64,000 nucleotides of DNA from Marsupella aquatica. Its lineage: Eukaryota; Marchantiophyta. The stretch covers positions 17,732,001 to 17,796,000 of the forward strand of contig OZ316892.1 in NCBI GenBank assembly GCA_973895155.1. Reading direction: 5' to 3'. Below are positions 1 through 10,647 of this stretch, piece after piece (position 1 is the first letter of the stretch; every line of letters starts with the position of its first letter). Made by a program: the position numbers and the translations under genes. The notes beneath the pieces are model-generated. The model had not been told where the DNA came from. It saw only the letters and a list, made by a program, of their open reading frames with translations, and searched no databases.

Positions 1-2988
1 TACTATGGCAGGGGGCAAGCTCTAGGTTATGCCCGTGGTAGAGGCAGAGCAGGTCCAAACCCACAATCTCGTGGGTATGGACGTCCACCTCAACCGTGGG
101 GATGTGAGTATATATCTATATGCCAGTTCTTTGTGAAGGCATGGCACTCCTGAATTTCAGACTGCATATCAATTTTTGACATTGTTTGGGATGTATTGGA
201 TTCAGACAACATGAAATTCTGTCCACCTGCCATTGCATGCAGATTCTGCCCAACCTGATTGGGCAAATGCTAGTAATGATCAGTTCCAATGTCCACAAGG
301 ACAGACATGGGTTGAACCAGGTTGGGAGGATGGTGGTGGGTCGTGGAATGAACAAGGTTGGGAAGGTGGTGAAGGTAATTGGCAGGGATATCAAAATTCA
401 GTACCTACAAACGCTGGAAGAGGAGCAGGTAATGTCTGATCTTGTCAGCAATGGAAGAACTCATTATATGTGGAGTCCATTCACGTGGGGGGGACTCTGC
501 ACATGTATAATGATAGAAAATGTATGTGTGCAGGTTGGACAGTCGAACCATCGACTCAAGTATTCACTAATGCCCCTATGCAGATGCAGCACGGAAGGGG
601 GACAGGTATGTCGGTGAATGTTCAGTTGTTTTCCTACAGTTTGTACTTAGTTTTCAGTACATATGTTTGCACACACATACCTAGAAAGTGACATCATCCG
701 GCCCCTGTACTAGGCTGGACAGGTGGTCCAGGGTCGCAACAATTTCAGAGTGCAGTCCCTGCACAGGCATCTATAGGCAGAGCTACAGGTATGTATGTTT
801 GAAGAATTTTTCTTGAAGTGAAGCATTGAATGTTGCCGTCATCCATTCTGCTATATGTAGTTCTCAAGCATGAATGGCATTGTATTTTCCCAGGTGGCTT
901 CAGAACCCCAGGTAGGGTGAATGAAGGGGTGGCCAATACAACGCCCAGTACTACCGAGAGCAGTGCACGAGGGGAGGTGACAAAGAAAGGGAACGTAAAG
1001 TTGAATGAGAGACAATGGGTGGATGCTGAGTGTCCTCGCAAGAACCGATGGCATGCTGATTTGAAAGCTGAAGTATTGCGTTGGTTAGATGTGAGTGTTA
1101 TTAATTTTAAAAAACAGCATCCAAAAGATTGGAAGACTGTATGTGAAAATGTTGCTGCCAAATGGAATTATGTGGGCAGTGATGATGGCGTGGACATAGG
1201 TTGCCTAGAGAGTACAGCAGGTAAAATTATCAAGCAAGAGAGGTGGAGAATGCATAAGGCTTGGAAGGAAGGTGGGGAGAAGCCAGATATGCCTCCACCA
1301 GCCAGTTGTGATGATAAAGTGTGGGCAAGGTTAGTAGCTTATTTTGTAACAGATGCTTCAAAAAAGAAGAGTTCACAGATGACCGAGGCCAGGTTGAGTG
1401 TTCAGAACCCTAATCTGACAGGAAGGACCGGCACTGCACCGACAGCTAAACGTTTGGTAAGAATGAATGGCCTAGCTATGTAATTTATGCTACACTATGT
1501 ACTATTTTTTAGTGTAAACCCATACATGTAAACTTTGTTTTTTAGTGTACGTTCCCTGAATATTGATCGATAACTTGTGTTTGCCATGCATGTGCAGAAA
1601 GCCCAATTGGGGCAAAGCCCTTCAAAAGAAGAGTTGAGGGCTGAAATTGTGAACACCCGGGCTCAAGAGGGTGCATCTGAATCCTCCAAGCATGTAAGTT
1701 ATATGAGTTCTGATTGGTAATTGAATGACCTGCGTTGAATTTCAGGTGTACACTGTATATAACATTGATTGTGCATATATTGCCCAACATTTCATATGGA
1801 GTGATTGAACCTATACCCCTGTGTCATGTAGGGAGGTGGATCTTCACTTACAGAGATAAGTGGTCGTTTGAAGGCTGTCGAAACATGTCTTCCAGAGATC
1901 AATGAACGTTTGAATTCATTGACTGACTTGTTCCATGTGAACTTCAAGACATTAATGGAAGCTGTTGTGTCGGTGAGAGATAAAATTGATTCCAATTCTG
2001 CAGGAGTTCCACCATCACCACTTGAGGTGGCAAAGTCGATGCACTCTTCTGGCATGCCAACGACATGTAGGCTTGAAGGTAAGGCCTTTACAACTGTGTG
2101 GGATATGATTATTAAATGTATAGTTTGAATTGACATTGTTTGTTGAATGTGTTATTTTCAGTAACATATATTGTGGTTGTTGTGTCCATAGAGAATAAGA
2201 CAGGTGCTACAGAGAAGAAGTATGAGAACCTGGCAAATACTCGCTGTAATTTAGAGGCAACAAAGTTGCAGTCTGTACAAGCAACTTGTTTGACAGAGGG
2301 CAGTCAACCATGTTTGGATGAGGATGACATTGGCAAGGGAGTGGATGATATCAATGTTGGGGCAAATGAGGATATCAGCAAGCATGACAATGATACCATT
2401 GAGCCAGATTCATGCTATGTAGATCTTGACTCCATTGCAGAGATAAATGATTTGCAGAATGTATCATTCTCAATGACAGGTGTGCCTCTTGTTGAGATAA
2501 ATCCAACCAAAGAGTTAGTTGGTATGACACTCCCAGGTGATGAACCTGCTACTGTGACAGTCCTAACAGAGGAACCTACTGAGCCTAGCTTCACTACTGT
2601 GAAGAGAGGAAGCATGCGCACACGAAGCAAGTCTGCTGGTGGGAGCAGAGCCACGTCAAAGGTTTCATACAAACCTCCAAGAACAGTGCTGGCAGAAAGA
2701 TCTAAGGTGGAAGTGGGGAAAGCACCTAATGCTGAGGGACAAAGTGGCTTGTTAGCTGTTGATGAGAGTGGAACACGAGTAGGATTTGCCAGAGTGCAGG
2801 TTGGTTCCACAACGTTCCATGGCAAGAGGATTCCCCCAGGTTATTCAGTAGTGTTAGTCACATTACTAGTGAAACCTAAAGCTGTCCTTCCCATTCCAAA
2901 CACAAATGATGATCCTCCTCAAAAGACACTTGGAGATGCTGCAGGTTCTTTGGTATTATGGCCAAGCAAGTTCATAGAGGATCCATAA
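1..2988 (+). CDS. CACTA-associated protein (Transposase_24 / DUF8039-like), 5' partial, 8 exons
   Basis: Proposed exons are 1-103, 243-428, 534-605, 714-788, 894-1456, 1598-1693, 1832-2078 and 2192-2988. All have GT/AG borders and compatible phases, giving 712 codons plus stop with the 5' end missing. The N-terminal part is rich in Gly, Trp, Gln and Arg. Exon 5 carries a basic, Trp-rich block (QWVDAECPRKNRW, then VWARLVAYFV and SSQMTEARL) like the En/Spm-associated Transposase_24 family. A predicted coiled stretch follows in exon 7. The C-terminus (FHGKRIPPGYSVV, TLGDAAGSLVLWPSKFI) resembles the DUF8039 module found at the end of plant CACTA proteins. The likely role is binding element ends during transposition. 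Family assignment is from remembered patterns, not a search. The reading frame is intact throughout the visible part. Confidence 0.6.
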
Positions 2989-3843
2989 CAATGTCATGCC
3001 ATTATTTGTTTGTAGTGTGAGTCATGTTATGTAGATTTTAGATGTCAAGAAGCAGTACAAGAATCATGTCCTCTTGGAGATTCATAGTATCATGCATGTG
3101 CTTTCAGTTATCTCATCCTACAGTCATCAATTATGAGTTCCTGTTTTGTCTAAATTACATTGATCACATTGTAAACTATTCCATTGGAATTCAAATGATC
3201 TTCATTTTTTAGCAAGATTGTGATTGTGTTTAATTCTTATGAATGTTTTATGTAGGATCTGCTTATATGATGCTTTGTTTCATGTGGATGTCATTCATGC
3301 TATGTTCATTTCTTGTATTCAATGTGTTATATTTCTAAAGTTAGAACATCAGGTTTCTATGTATTGTAATGTCGAGTGCTCTCTCTTCTTATGAACTGTC
3401 CCTCTGTGTTCATTAGTCATGGTTATAACTTGCATGTGAACCTTATTAGTTATAAACATGAGTATATAGAGTCCCAAATGGTTCTGTTGTGTGACGCGGG
3501 CCAGGGTCTCCATTGGTCTCTCCTGTGACACTAAATAGTCACACGCTAGTCGTTGTTGAATGCGGGTAAGTCATGTATGTGACTTACGATGTGACTCGCT
3601 GAAGTCATATTGCAGTCACGTCGAAACAAGGCTAGACTCCACAATAAAGTCACAGATCAGTCACAAATGGGTATCAAGCAAGTTGCAAAGCCCAGTATCA
3701 ATAGTGACTTCCATTTTTTGGTCTCAACTTTTGCAACTCCAAGGGTCACAGCGTGGGTCAAGTCACGTTGAGTCACAATGAAGTCACATGAGCCAAAATG
3801 AGTCATATATTGCGGTCTCAGTTCACCTCGGATTCTTCTAGTG
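1..3843 (+). mobile_element. CACTA (En/Spm) DNA transposon, 3' part
   Basis: This is the 3' portion of a CACTA-superfamily transposon that continues beyond the left edge of the window. Three features support it. The spliced gene at 1-2988 encodes a protein with two regions typical of plant CACTA-associated proteins. About 15 short GTCAC/GTGAC-type motifs in both orientations follow between about 3490 and 3845, as expected for subterminal transposase-binding repeats. The sequence then ends TTCTAGTG at 3843, the complement of a CACTAGAA start. The next three bases, TCA, would be one copy of the 3-bp TSD. The other terminus lies outside the window, so the terminal inverted repeat cannot be confirmed. 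Confidence 0.65.
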
Positions 3844-3846
3844 TCA
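3490..3846. repeat. CACTA subterminal repeat array and 3' terminus
   Basis: In about 350 bp there are about 15 copies of GTCAC, GTCAT or their complements, many as AGTCAC, in both orientations. The array ends at TTCTAGTG (3836-3843) followed by TCA. In CACTA elements such motif clusters are the binding sites for the element-encoded DNA-binding protein. Confidence 0.6.
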
Positions 3847-3892
3847 CAAGCAATTGTCAAAATTATGACTTTTTGCTACATGCAACTAAATT

Positions 3893-4200
3893 CTCAAGCT
3901 AAGAGAGTCAGAATTCAATCTGTGGCAAGTCCATTTGTAATTAAATGAATGTCTGATCAAATGAATTGTATCAGTTCGTTGAGTTCAAGTTCCAACCATA
4001 GTTGGCAGTTTGGCATTCCTTCAACTGCCGTAGGAATACTTTGCTTTGCAGGCTGGACGACGTGGTTATCAAGCTAAGAGAGTCAAAATTCAATCCGCGG
4101 CAAGTGCATTTGAAACCATATCAATTTTTGTTCAATCAAATAAATTGTATCAGTTTGTTGAGTTCAAATTTGGACCATGGCTAACAGTTTACCTTAATTG
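3893..4200 (+). repeat. Tandem duplication of about 140 bp outside the CACTA end
   Basis: Two diverged copies, about 3893-4030 and 4068-4200, share an opening motif (AGCTAAGAGAGTCA) and later blocks such as GAATTGTATCAGTT / AAATTGTATCAGTT. The period is about 175 bp. No coding potential was recognised. Confidence 0.6.
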
Positions 4201-6700
4201 CAAAGGGCCATAAATCTTACTCCAAATGCCAATTACCTTTTAACAAGGAAGTTATCAAATTAGTTATTAGTCATTATTTATTATATGAAAAATACTTTAA
4301 AAAAATTTGAATTTAAGTTTGAAAATTGGATACGTAACTAAAACAGTTACATAGTGACAGTTTTAATCATCTTGCTCTTTGCATTTCTAATTTTTTACTT
4401 TTCTTTTTATGGCATGGCGTCCCAGAATTTACACCCAAATTGACACAAACACGAATGAAAACTATAAGTATGATTCACAAAACTGATGAGTCTTGTTTGT
4501 TGCGGTTGTTGTTGACTTGGCACACTGTGCTGCCAGGAATTTTGGAAGGGATGTCTCATGGGGTCCGTAACTATTTACAGAAAAGGGCCAAAACTAGAGT
4601 ACAAAAGAACAAACAAAAGAGGTCCCAAGGAGTCAAAACCAAAACCTAAACCCTAAACCCTAAATGCAAAAGAAGTGAGCAATAGGAAAGTACAAAAGGA
4701 GTAAACAAAGGTACAAGTCCAGGAAGCTTGAAGAGTCCCAGACAATGGACAAAGACCAAGGACAAGCACTCTAAAATTATTCTGACAAATCAGGTCCCAA
4801 AAATTAATAGTTTTTGTACTTTTTCTTTGAACCCAGATGACACTAGGGTAGAAGGTGATTTGTATATGGACAGATGATATGACGAAAAATGGGGAACAAG
4901 GGCTTATTACCTCCGCAAATAGTTATTTTTCCTCATTTTGGAAACGAGTGTGAATTGAGGACCATATAAACTATAATGGGGTAATTATTCCAACAGTTTT
5001 GCTTGGATAGGATTTTTTAACCTCAGATGAGATATGTAGAAACATGTATTTGACTAGGATGGCATGGCCTTAAAGTAAAGTTGCTCGACTTTCATACAAA
5101 CTAAGAGCATTTTGGGCCCCATTTGAGTTGAAAGCTTGGGATGGAGATCTCATCCCACATGCTTTTATGACTAATGAGTGGAAAGTTTTTTGGTAAGTTT
5201 GCCTAGCGTGAGTATTTTCTCAGAAAGGCAGGTGTAAGTAGGGTGCTCATGTGTTAGTTCAATGATAAAGACCCTCTTCTCAGTAGATAACCATCTGAAG
5301 GATAAAGTGAGAGGCTGCAACCGAGGCTGCAACACAAACAAATGTGACACACAATTGTGTTACTTTCATTTTGCTTTTTAAGTGAGGCCCTATCCATCCC
5401 CACACCTATCCCCACAGAGGCATTTGGTCAGTGACATATGATGTACTAATTTCCCTGAGAATTTACAAACAAATATGCCAAAGTACAGGAGACTTTCAAC
5501 GAGGAATAAGTTCTTATATACATTAAGGTCATGGGTCACCAATGTGGCAGTCATTGTGGTGTGTAAGTTGATATCACAATATCTGAGTCAGCTTGTGCAT
5601 TATAATAGATAGACTAGAATGTGAATGATGATGCTCCGACAGAATACAAGAGTCAGGGAGATTAGCAAGTGCTAGACCAACTATTTTCTAGAAGAAGTCA
5701 ACGATGAGGGAGATGCGTTCCTAGATACCTGCAGCGCTGCAGGGAGAAAAATACAAACCTGAGGGGCCATCAAGAATGACCAAAAACATTCACAGCACCG
5801 CTAGCCTCTCGACACCAAGAGAGAAACTTGGGTCTGGAATGGGTCAAAAGAAGCCTCCTAGATATGCTGAGATCAGTGTTAGCTTAAAACTTGTTTGTTC
5901 AACTAGCAATTGCTCCATGTTGAACTAGGGTACTTCCTACGTAATGGGTTCAACTTTGTGACTTTGTCGTGTTACAAATGTTTATGCTTATACTCTAACT
6001 TGAAAATAAGAAAAAGAATTGCAGTTGAACAAGTAAGCAAATGGGTAGAAACAAAATATAGCACAAAGAAAACGGACCCCACACAAAGATTTCAATGATG
6101 AGTCCAAAAAACATGACAAAAGTGCAACCGGACTCCAACATGGATAAAGTATGTACTATATGTACAACAAGAATGTTTTTCTGTCGGGCAGTAACTGACT
6201 ATGCTGGAATGATTCATCATTCATGGGTCCAACTGCGAGCTTGCCTACCTAACCTAGTACTCGTCATAACTAATTCAACCTATACCAAGGTGATGTAGAT
6301 TGTATTTTTGGGTCTTGAACTCAGGGGTCTCACTGTAAGGAGCCCCATTAGGTGCCCTTTTTGAGAGCTCAGACATCTGAAAATTTAATGAATTTCGGTT
6401 TTGTAGGAAATTTTCCTCTTTTAATTTGGATTATATTTACCAATTTCCCTCAATTGGTTCCTATCTTTTCTGCTAAGTCTTGAACACTGGAGTTATAAGC
6501 TCAATTGCATCATTAACATGGGAACTTGAATAAGCTAACTCCAGTGATCCTCTTCACCCTCCCTTCACCACCCACAACTCCCATACAAAGGTGCTCTTAA
6601 TATTCCACCAAGGCTCCTAGTCAAATACTCAGGTCCTATTTAGCACACACACACACACATTCATCTATTCAAGTTAGCAAGGGAGCTTGATCATTGCTTG

Positions 6701-6781
6701 TCACAAGCCCACGTCACAAGCCATGTGGAATCACTAGTCCATGTCACAAGCCCATGTCAACAGCCATGTGGAATCACTAGT
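6701..6781 (+). repeat. 38-bp tandem duplication
   Basis: Units 6701-6738 and 6744-6781 both begin TCACAAGCCCA and both end ATGTGGAATCACTAGT. They differ at a few internal positions. Confidence 0.85.
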
Positions 6782-9700
6782 TGGATTATTAGAACAAGAT
6801 GCAACAAACGAAAGTTATTTTAACTTATACTAAGGACATTTAAAAACCCCATTTTGGCAACAAAAAAAATCTTATAGTCAATAAGGTATTTTTTTTATCT
6901 TGTCAAGTATGAGCTCATGGTTTTAAAAGCCCATGAGGGTACAAAGGTTATTTAATTTCTTATGTATTTTAATTTATTTTGTTCTCATGCACATTATGGG
7001 GTTTACACTAAGTGATTCCTTAGTGCTCAACAAGTATTGATAAATTGGTCAACAAATAGAGCTTCCCACATTGTCCCATTAATTTCCAAAATTTGAGAAG
7101 TTCCAGGTGTTCCCATAGTTGTAATGAATGTTTGGGGTTTAACTTACTTTATATTTTGGGGTACCATGTGAGATCCTAACCTAATATAAATACTCATATT
7201 TAAAATAAACAAACTTGAGCTTACAATACATTCTGTTACCGCATATATCTTTTTTTTTGGGCTCATTTTCATCGAATTTACCAATTCTGGATCACACAAG
7301 GTTCCTAGGAATTTTGGTGGTCGACCCCGAGAATGAATGAGCCAGTCTTGTCATAAATAAAAATAAATGGTATGTTAGAGCCCATTGCTCGTCTAGAGCA
7401 ACTCAGTGTTGAACTATGACGTCTTCCTTCATGACGATCTAATCATTACTCATTCCATGCACATGTAATCAACACAATCTCTATGTGTTTTACCTCTTCT
7501 CTAACTAAGGCTACGTCCACACAAACACTCAAGCTTTACTTCAAGAGTAGACAAACACACATGCTCTCCCTCTTCCTCAAGTTGCTCCGTTACAATGAGT
7601 AAGCACCATTCCCCAATGGCTTACACTAGCCCTGGTATATACAAGGTCACACACGACTAACCTAACCTCAGCTAACATCCCAACTGTGGTTAGCCTAAGT
7701 GCTGTAACCTTTGAGTCACAAGACTAAGAGCAATCCTTAACACTCAGCCCATCTAGAGCGCCCTTGCTTCTCCTGTTTCTATTTATCACTAACTGATTGC
7801 CCTATCTCTAGGACATGCTCAAGGATGAACCTAAGTACATCTAAGCTTGTCCTCAAACGTGGAGACCACCTCAAGTCTCAAATACATGCTTGAGGTACAT
7901 ACTCATAGCCAAATTGGACTCCCAACATGAGCCCATGCTCCTTTGTCATCCAGGTATCCTAGAGCTTCTAGGACACCCATGACATTGCTAGGTCTCGTGA
8001 TGCAAGTGCATTGGCTGTTCTCCCAAGTTTCCCATCCAAATACCAGCGCCATGTTTGATCTTAATGACCATTAATCATGACTTCATGAGGAAATAGATTT
8101 CACTCATAGCTTTCCAGCAAGCCTAAAAACTCCTCAAATAAACTTATATTCTTAAGCGTACTAGTATTTTTATTTATTTATTGAGGCTTTACCTTTGTGC
8201 AGGGAGACCCCATGGTTTCTGAAGATCCATATTGAGAAAACCTTACCCTCACATACGCTTCTGGAAACCTGCTACCCCAAGACCAACTTTGGTCCTTTAC
8301 ATTAAGTGACGGGTTAAATGGCCTCCCATCCATATTTGAGCGTTTAGACCATCAGTTTAGCCCAATTGACAAAGCAAAATGGTCTTGAATGAGTGCCAGA
8401 GTAGCCCAGATGTGATCGTAGTCTTGGTTTGTCCATGTATATCCAAGCTAAGAGTTATGCCCTCGACACCATCTGGCCAGGCCCAGTCAAGGATGTCCTT
8501 CTTGGCGCCCACACTTTCAGACCTAAATTTTGTGTGGACCATAACAAGATCGATCTTCATGTACATTGAAGACATGTCTTGCATATTTGTGACCAGGCTC
8601 ATTCGGTGCTCAAATTGTTGTAAGGGCATTGATATTTTAAGCCACCACTATCCATTTTCCAAACTTTGTGGACTTAGGTTAGTCAATAATGTTCTTAACA
8701 AAGTAGAAAGTGGGGAAAAGTGATTATCTAAGTTACTCCCCAACTTATTGGATAGTGACGTTCTAAGCATATGTTAAGGAACTCAGTGAAATGCTCCTTC
8801 TCATGGGTTAGTGTATTTTTTCATATACCATGTTCATACATGCCTATTTTGACTTATCCAAAAGAATTGAAAGAATCATTATAAGAGTTCATGTGAAGAG
8901 AGGTTTTCATTTGACTAGGTTATGAAACACAAGTATTGAAAGAATGATTATAAGAAAGTTAATGGAAATGGCACACCTTTCAAAATTGAGCGACCTAAAG
9001 TTTATTCTGGGTGAGACAAGTGCATTAATTTTCATGCTCAGGGGTCTCACTATATTGATGTTTCCCCATGACCTGCGACGTTTTTAGGTCTTGGACCCAA
9101 ATAATATAAGAATGTTTTTAGTTTTTCAACCCCTATAAAGGTGGAATATTCCAAAACATTGATTAGAGGAACCCTAATGTTCTTATAAGTCTAAATTTGA
9201 ATTAAAAGTCAGACCCTTAATATTGTTCTTTTGAGAAAATTTTTAAGTCTTCTCTTCAAACCAATAAAACTACCCTACCCTTCATTGCATGTGATGTGTC
9301 ATTTTTGTGGAAGTGAAACCCCCAAGTTTTCATGTACTAGTCAATGTACCTCTATAGGTACAATACTTTGTGATTCAAAAACTAGTATTTTCTGCTCTAT
9401 TTGGAGAGGCTCTCTCTTTAGGTGACACCTATTGATACATAAAACACAAACATAATAAACTTTATATTAACCAATGGACAAATACATTGCACTGCATCAA
9501 AGAACAAGAATCCTAGTTGTCTCATTGAAGCGGGTCTAATCTTGTCATGCAAGTAAGGAAAAATGCCCTTAAATTGATAGATAATATATAGGGATCCTAA
9601 TAAAAAGTAAGGAAATGAAAAAATCAAAAGGGCTGCTAAAAATGACTAAATTGAGCTAGTACATGGCTAAAACCAGATTAGACCAGATTAACATAAAATA

Positions 9701-9853
9701 CATTGCAAGCAATTTGAATAAGACAAGATATCCAAAGAGTGTCCCGCCATATAGCAGCCTCATGGGTTAGTGTATTTTTTCACTAATCACCATCATTCCA
9801 ACATAACATTCCCTTTTTTGTAAATAATTGGCTTATCAATGAGTCTCACATAC

Positions 9854-9876
9854 ATATATATATATATATATATATA
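9854..9876. repeat. (AT)n microsatellite
   Basis: An uninterrupted run of about 11 AT dinucleotides. Confidence 0.95.
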
Positions 9877-10228
9877 GGGCAAATCAAATCTGTTATGTCA
9901 ATGACAATATGGAAATAAAGTGCCAGATGCAAGACAACTGGGCTGGCGATAACAATCAAGAAGTGAATAGATAGACTCAAGACAAGTACCTTCAATGGAT
10001 GACTATTCTGGTGAGTGGAACCAGTTGATCAAGTGGTCTAAGTAATGAGACTTCCCATCTGGGGTGGCTAGACACAATCTAGAATCTAGATGCTTTAGGT
10101 GTGCTTAGAACCTACGTAAGAGCATTTTGCAAGGGGCACTAATCCCCTGCTTGAGAGCCAAAGAAAAGAGGAAATTAAAGGTGTGACGAGAGAGTAACAA
10201 AGGTTCTTGGACAAGAGGAATTCAATCT

Positions 10229-10336
10229 TGTGAGAATAGAATGAATCATGTATAGTCTGTGGCGGTTGGTACATATAGTGGTGCCGGTCTGGTGACTGGC
10301 TGATCCGGTCGTCCGGTCACCAAGTAGAGTCTAACA
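10229..10336 (-). repeat. copia-1 3' LTR
   Basis: 108 bp, TG...CA on the minus strand. It differs from the 5' LTR by one transition (GGTCTGG here, GGTCCGG in the other, plus-strand notation). The flanking TSD copy is 10224-10228. An LTR this short is unusual for a coding copia element. Confidence 0.95.
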
Positions 10337-10347
10337 CTCCCCTTTGG
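10337..10347 (-). other. copia-1 polypurine tract
   Basis: On the minus strand the sequence reads CCAAAGGGGAG directly before the 3' LTR. This is the expected position and composition for the plus-strand primer of reverse transcription. Confidence 0.85.
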
Positions 10348-10647
10348 ATATATAGTGACAACTATGTAGACAACATAGACTATACCTATTATATCATGTT
10401 CATAGAAAATACATGATATAAGTACAAGTGAGGTAGACTGCCTCGTTAAAAAAGCTTTATGAACTCTAGCTTAGTAAAAACTCTACCAGTGTAACAGAGA
10501 AAAATATGAGTGCTAAAGGAAAAAGAGTGCAGCCTAACAGTCCTCGTCGTAATAAATGTCAATAGTGTATAAAGTTAGATGCTATAGTAAATCTAGCTTT
10601 AACATCTGTTTCATCAGTCGGTCGTCAACAGCATGTCGTCAGCATCA

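Larger units (their letters stand above)
4201..10223. other. Intergenic stretch with no recognisable gene
   Basis: About 6 kb of AT-rich DNA. Open frames are short, overlap on both strands and match no family known to me, including one of 114 codons at 8379-8723. Small structures seen are three CCTAAA-type telomere-like units near 4640-4660, a perfect 16-bp palindrome at 5728-5743, a (CA)n run near 6643, a 38-bp duplication at 6701-6781 and an (AT)n run at 9854-9876. Old diverged transposon remnants are likely but not identifiable by eye. Confidence 0.6.

Noticed and set aside
4638-4662. Interstitial telomere repeat (CCCTAAA units), also at about 40374
   Set aside because: Only two or three units each, too few to distinguish from chance or a small-scale repeat.
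8357-8723. Overlapping 90- and 114-codon frames on opposite strands
   Set aside because: No family resemblance, no promoter or exon signals, and open on both strands. Left within the intergenic entry.
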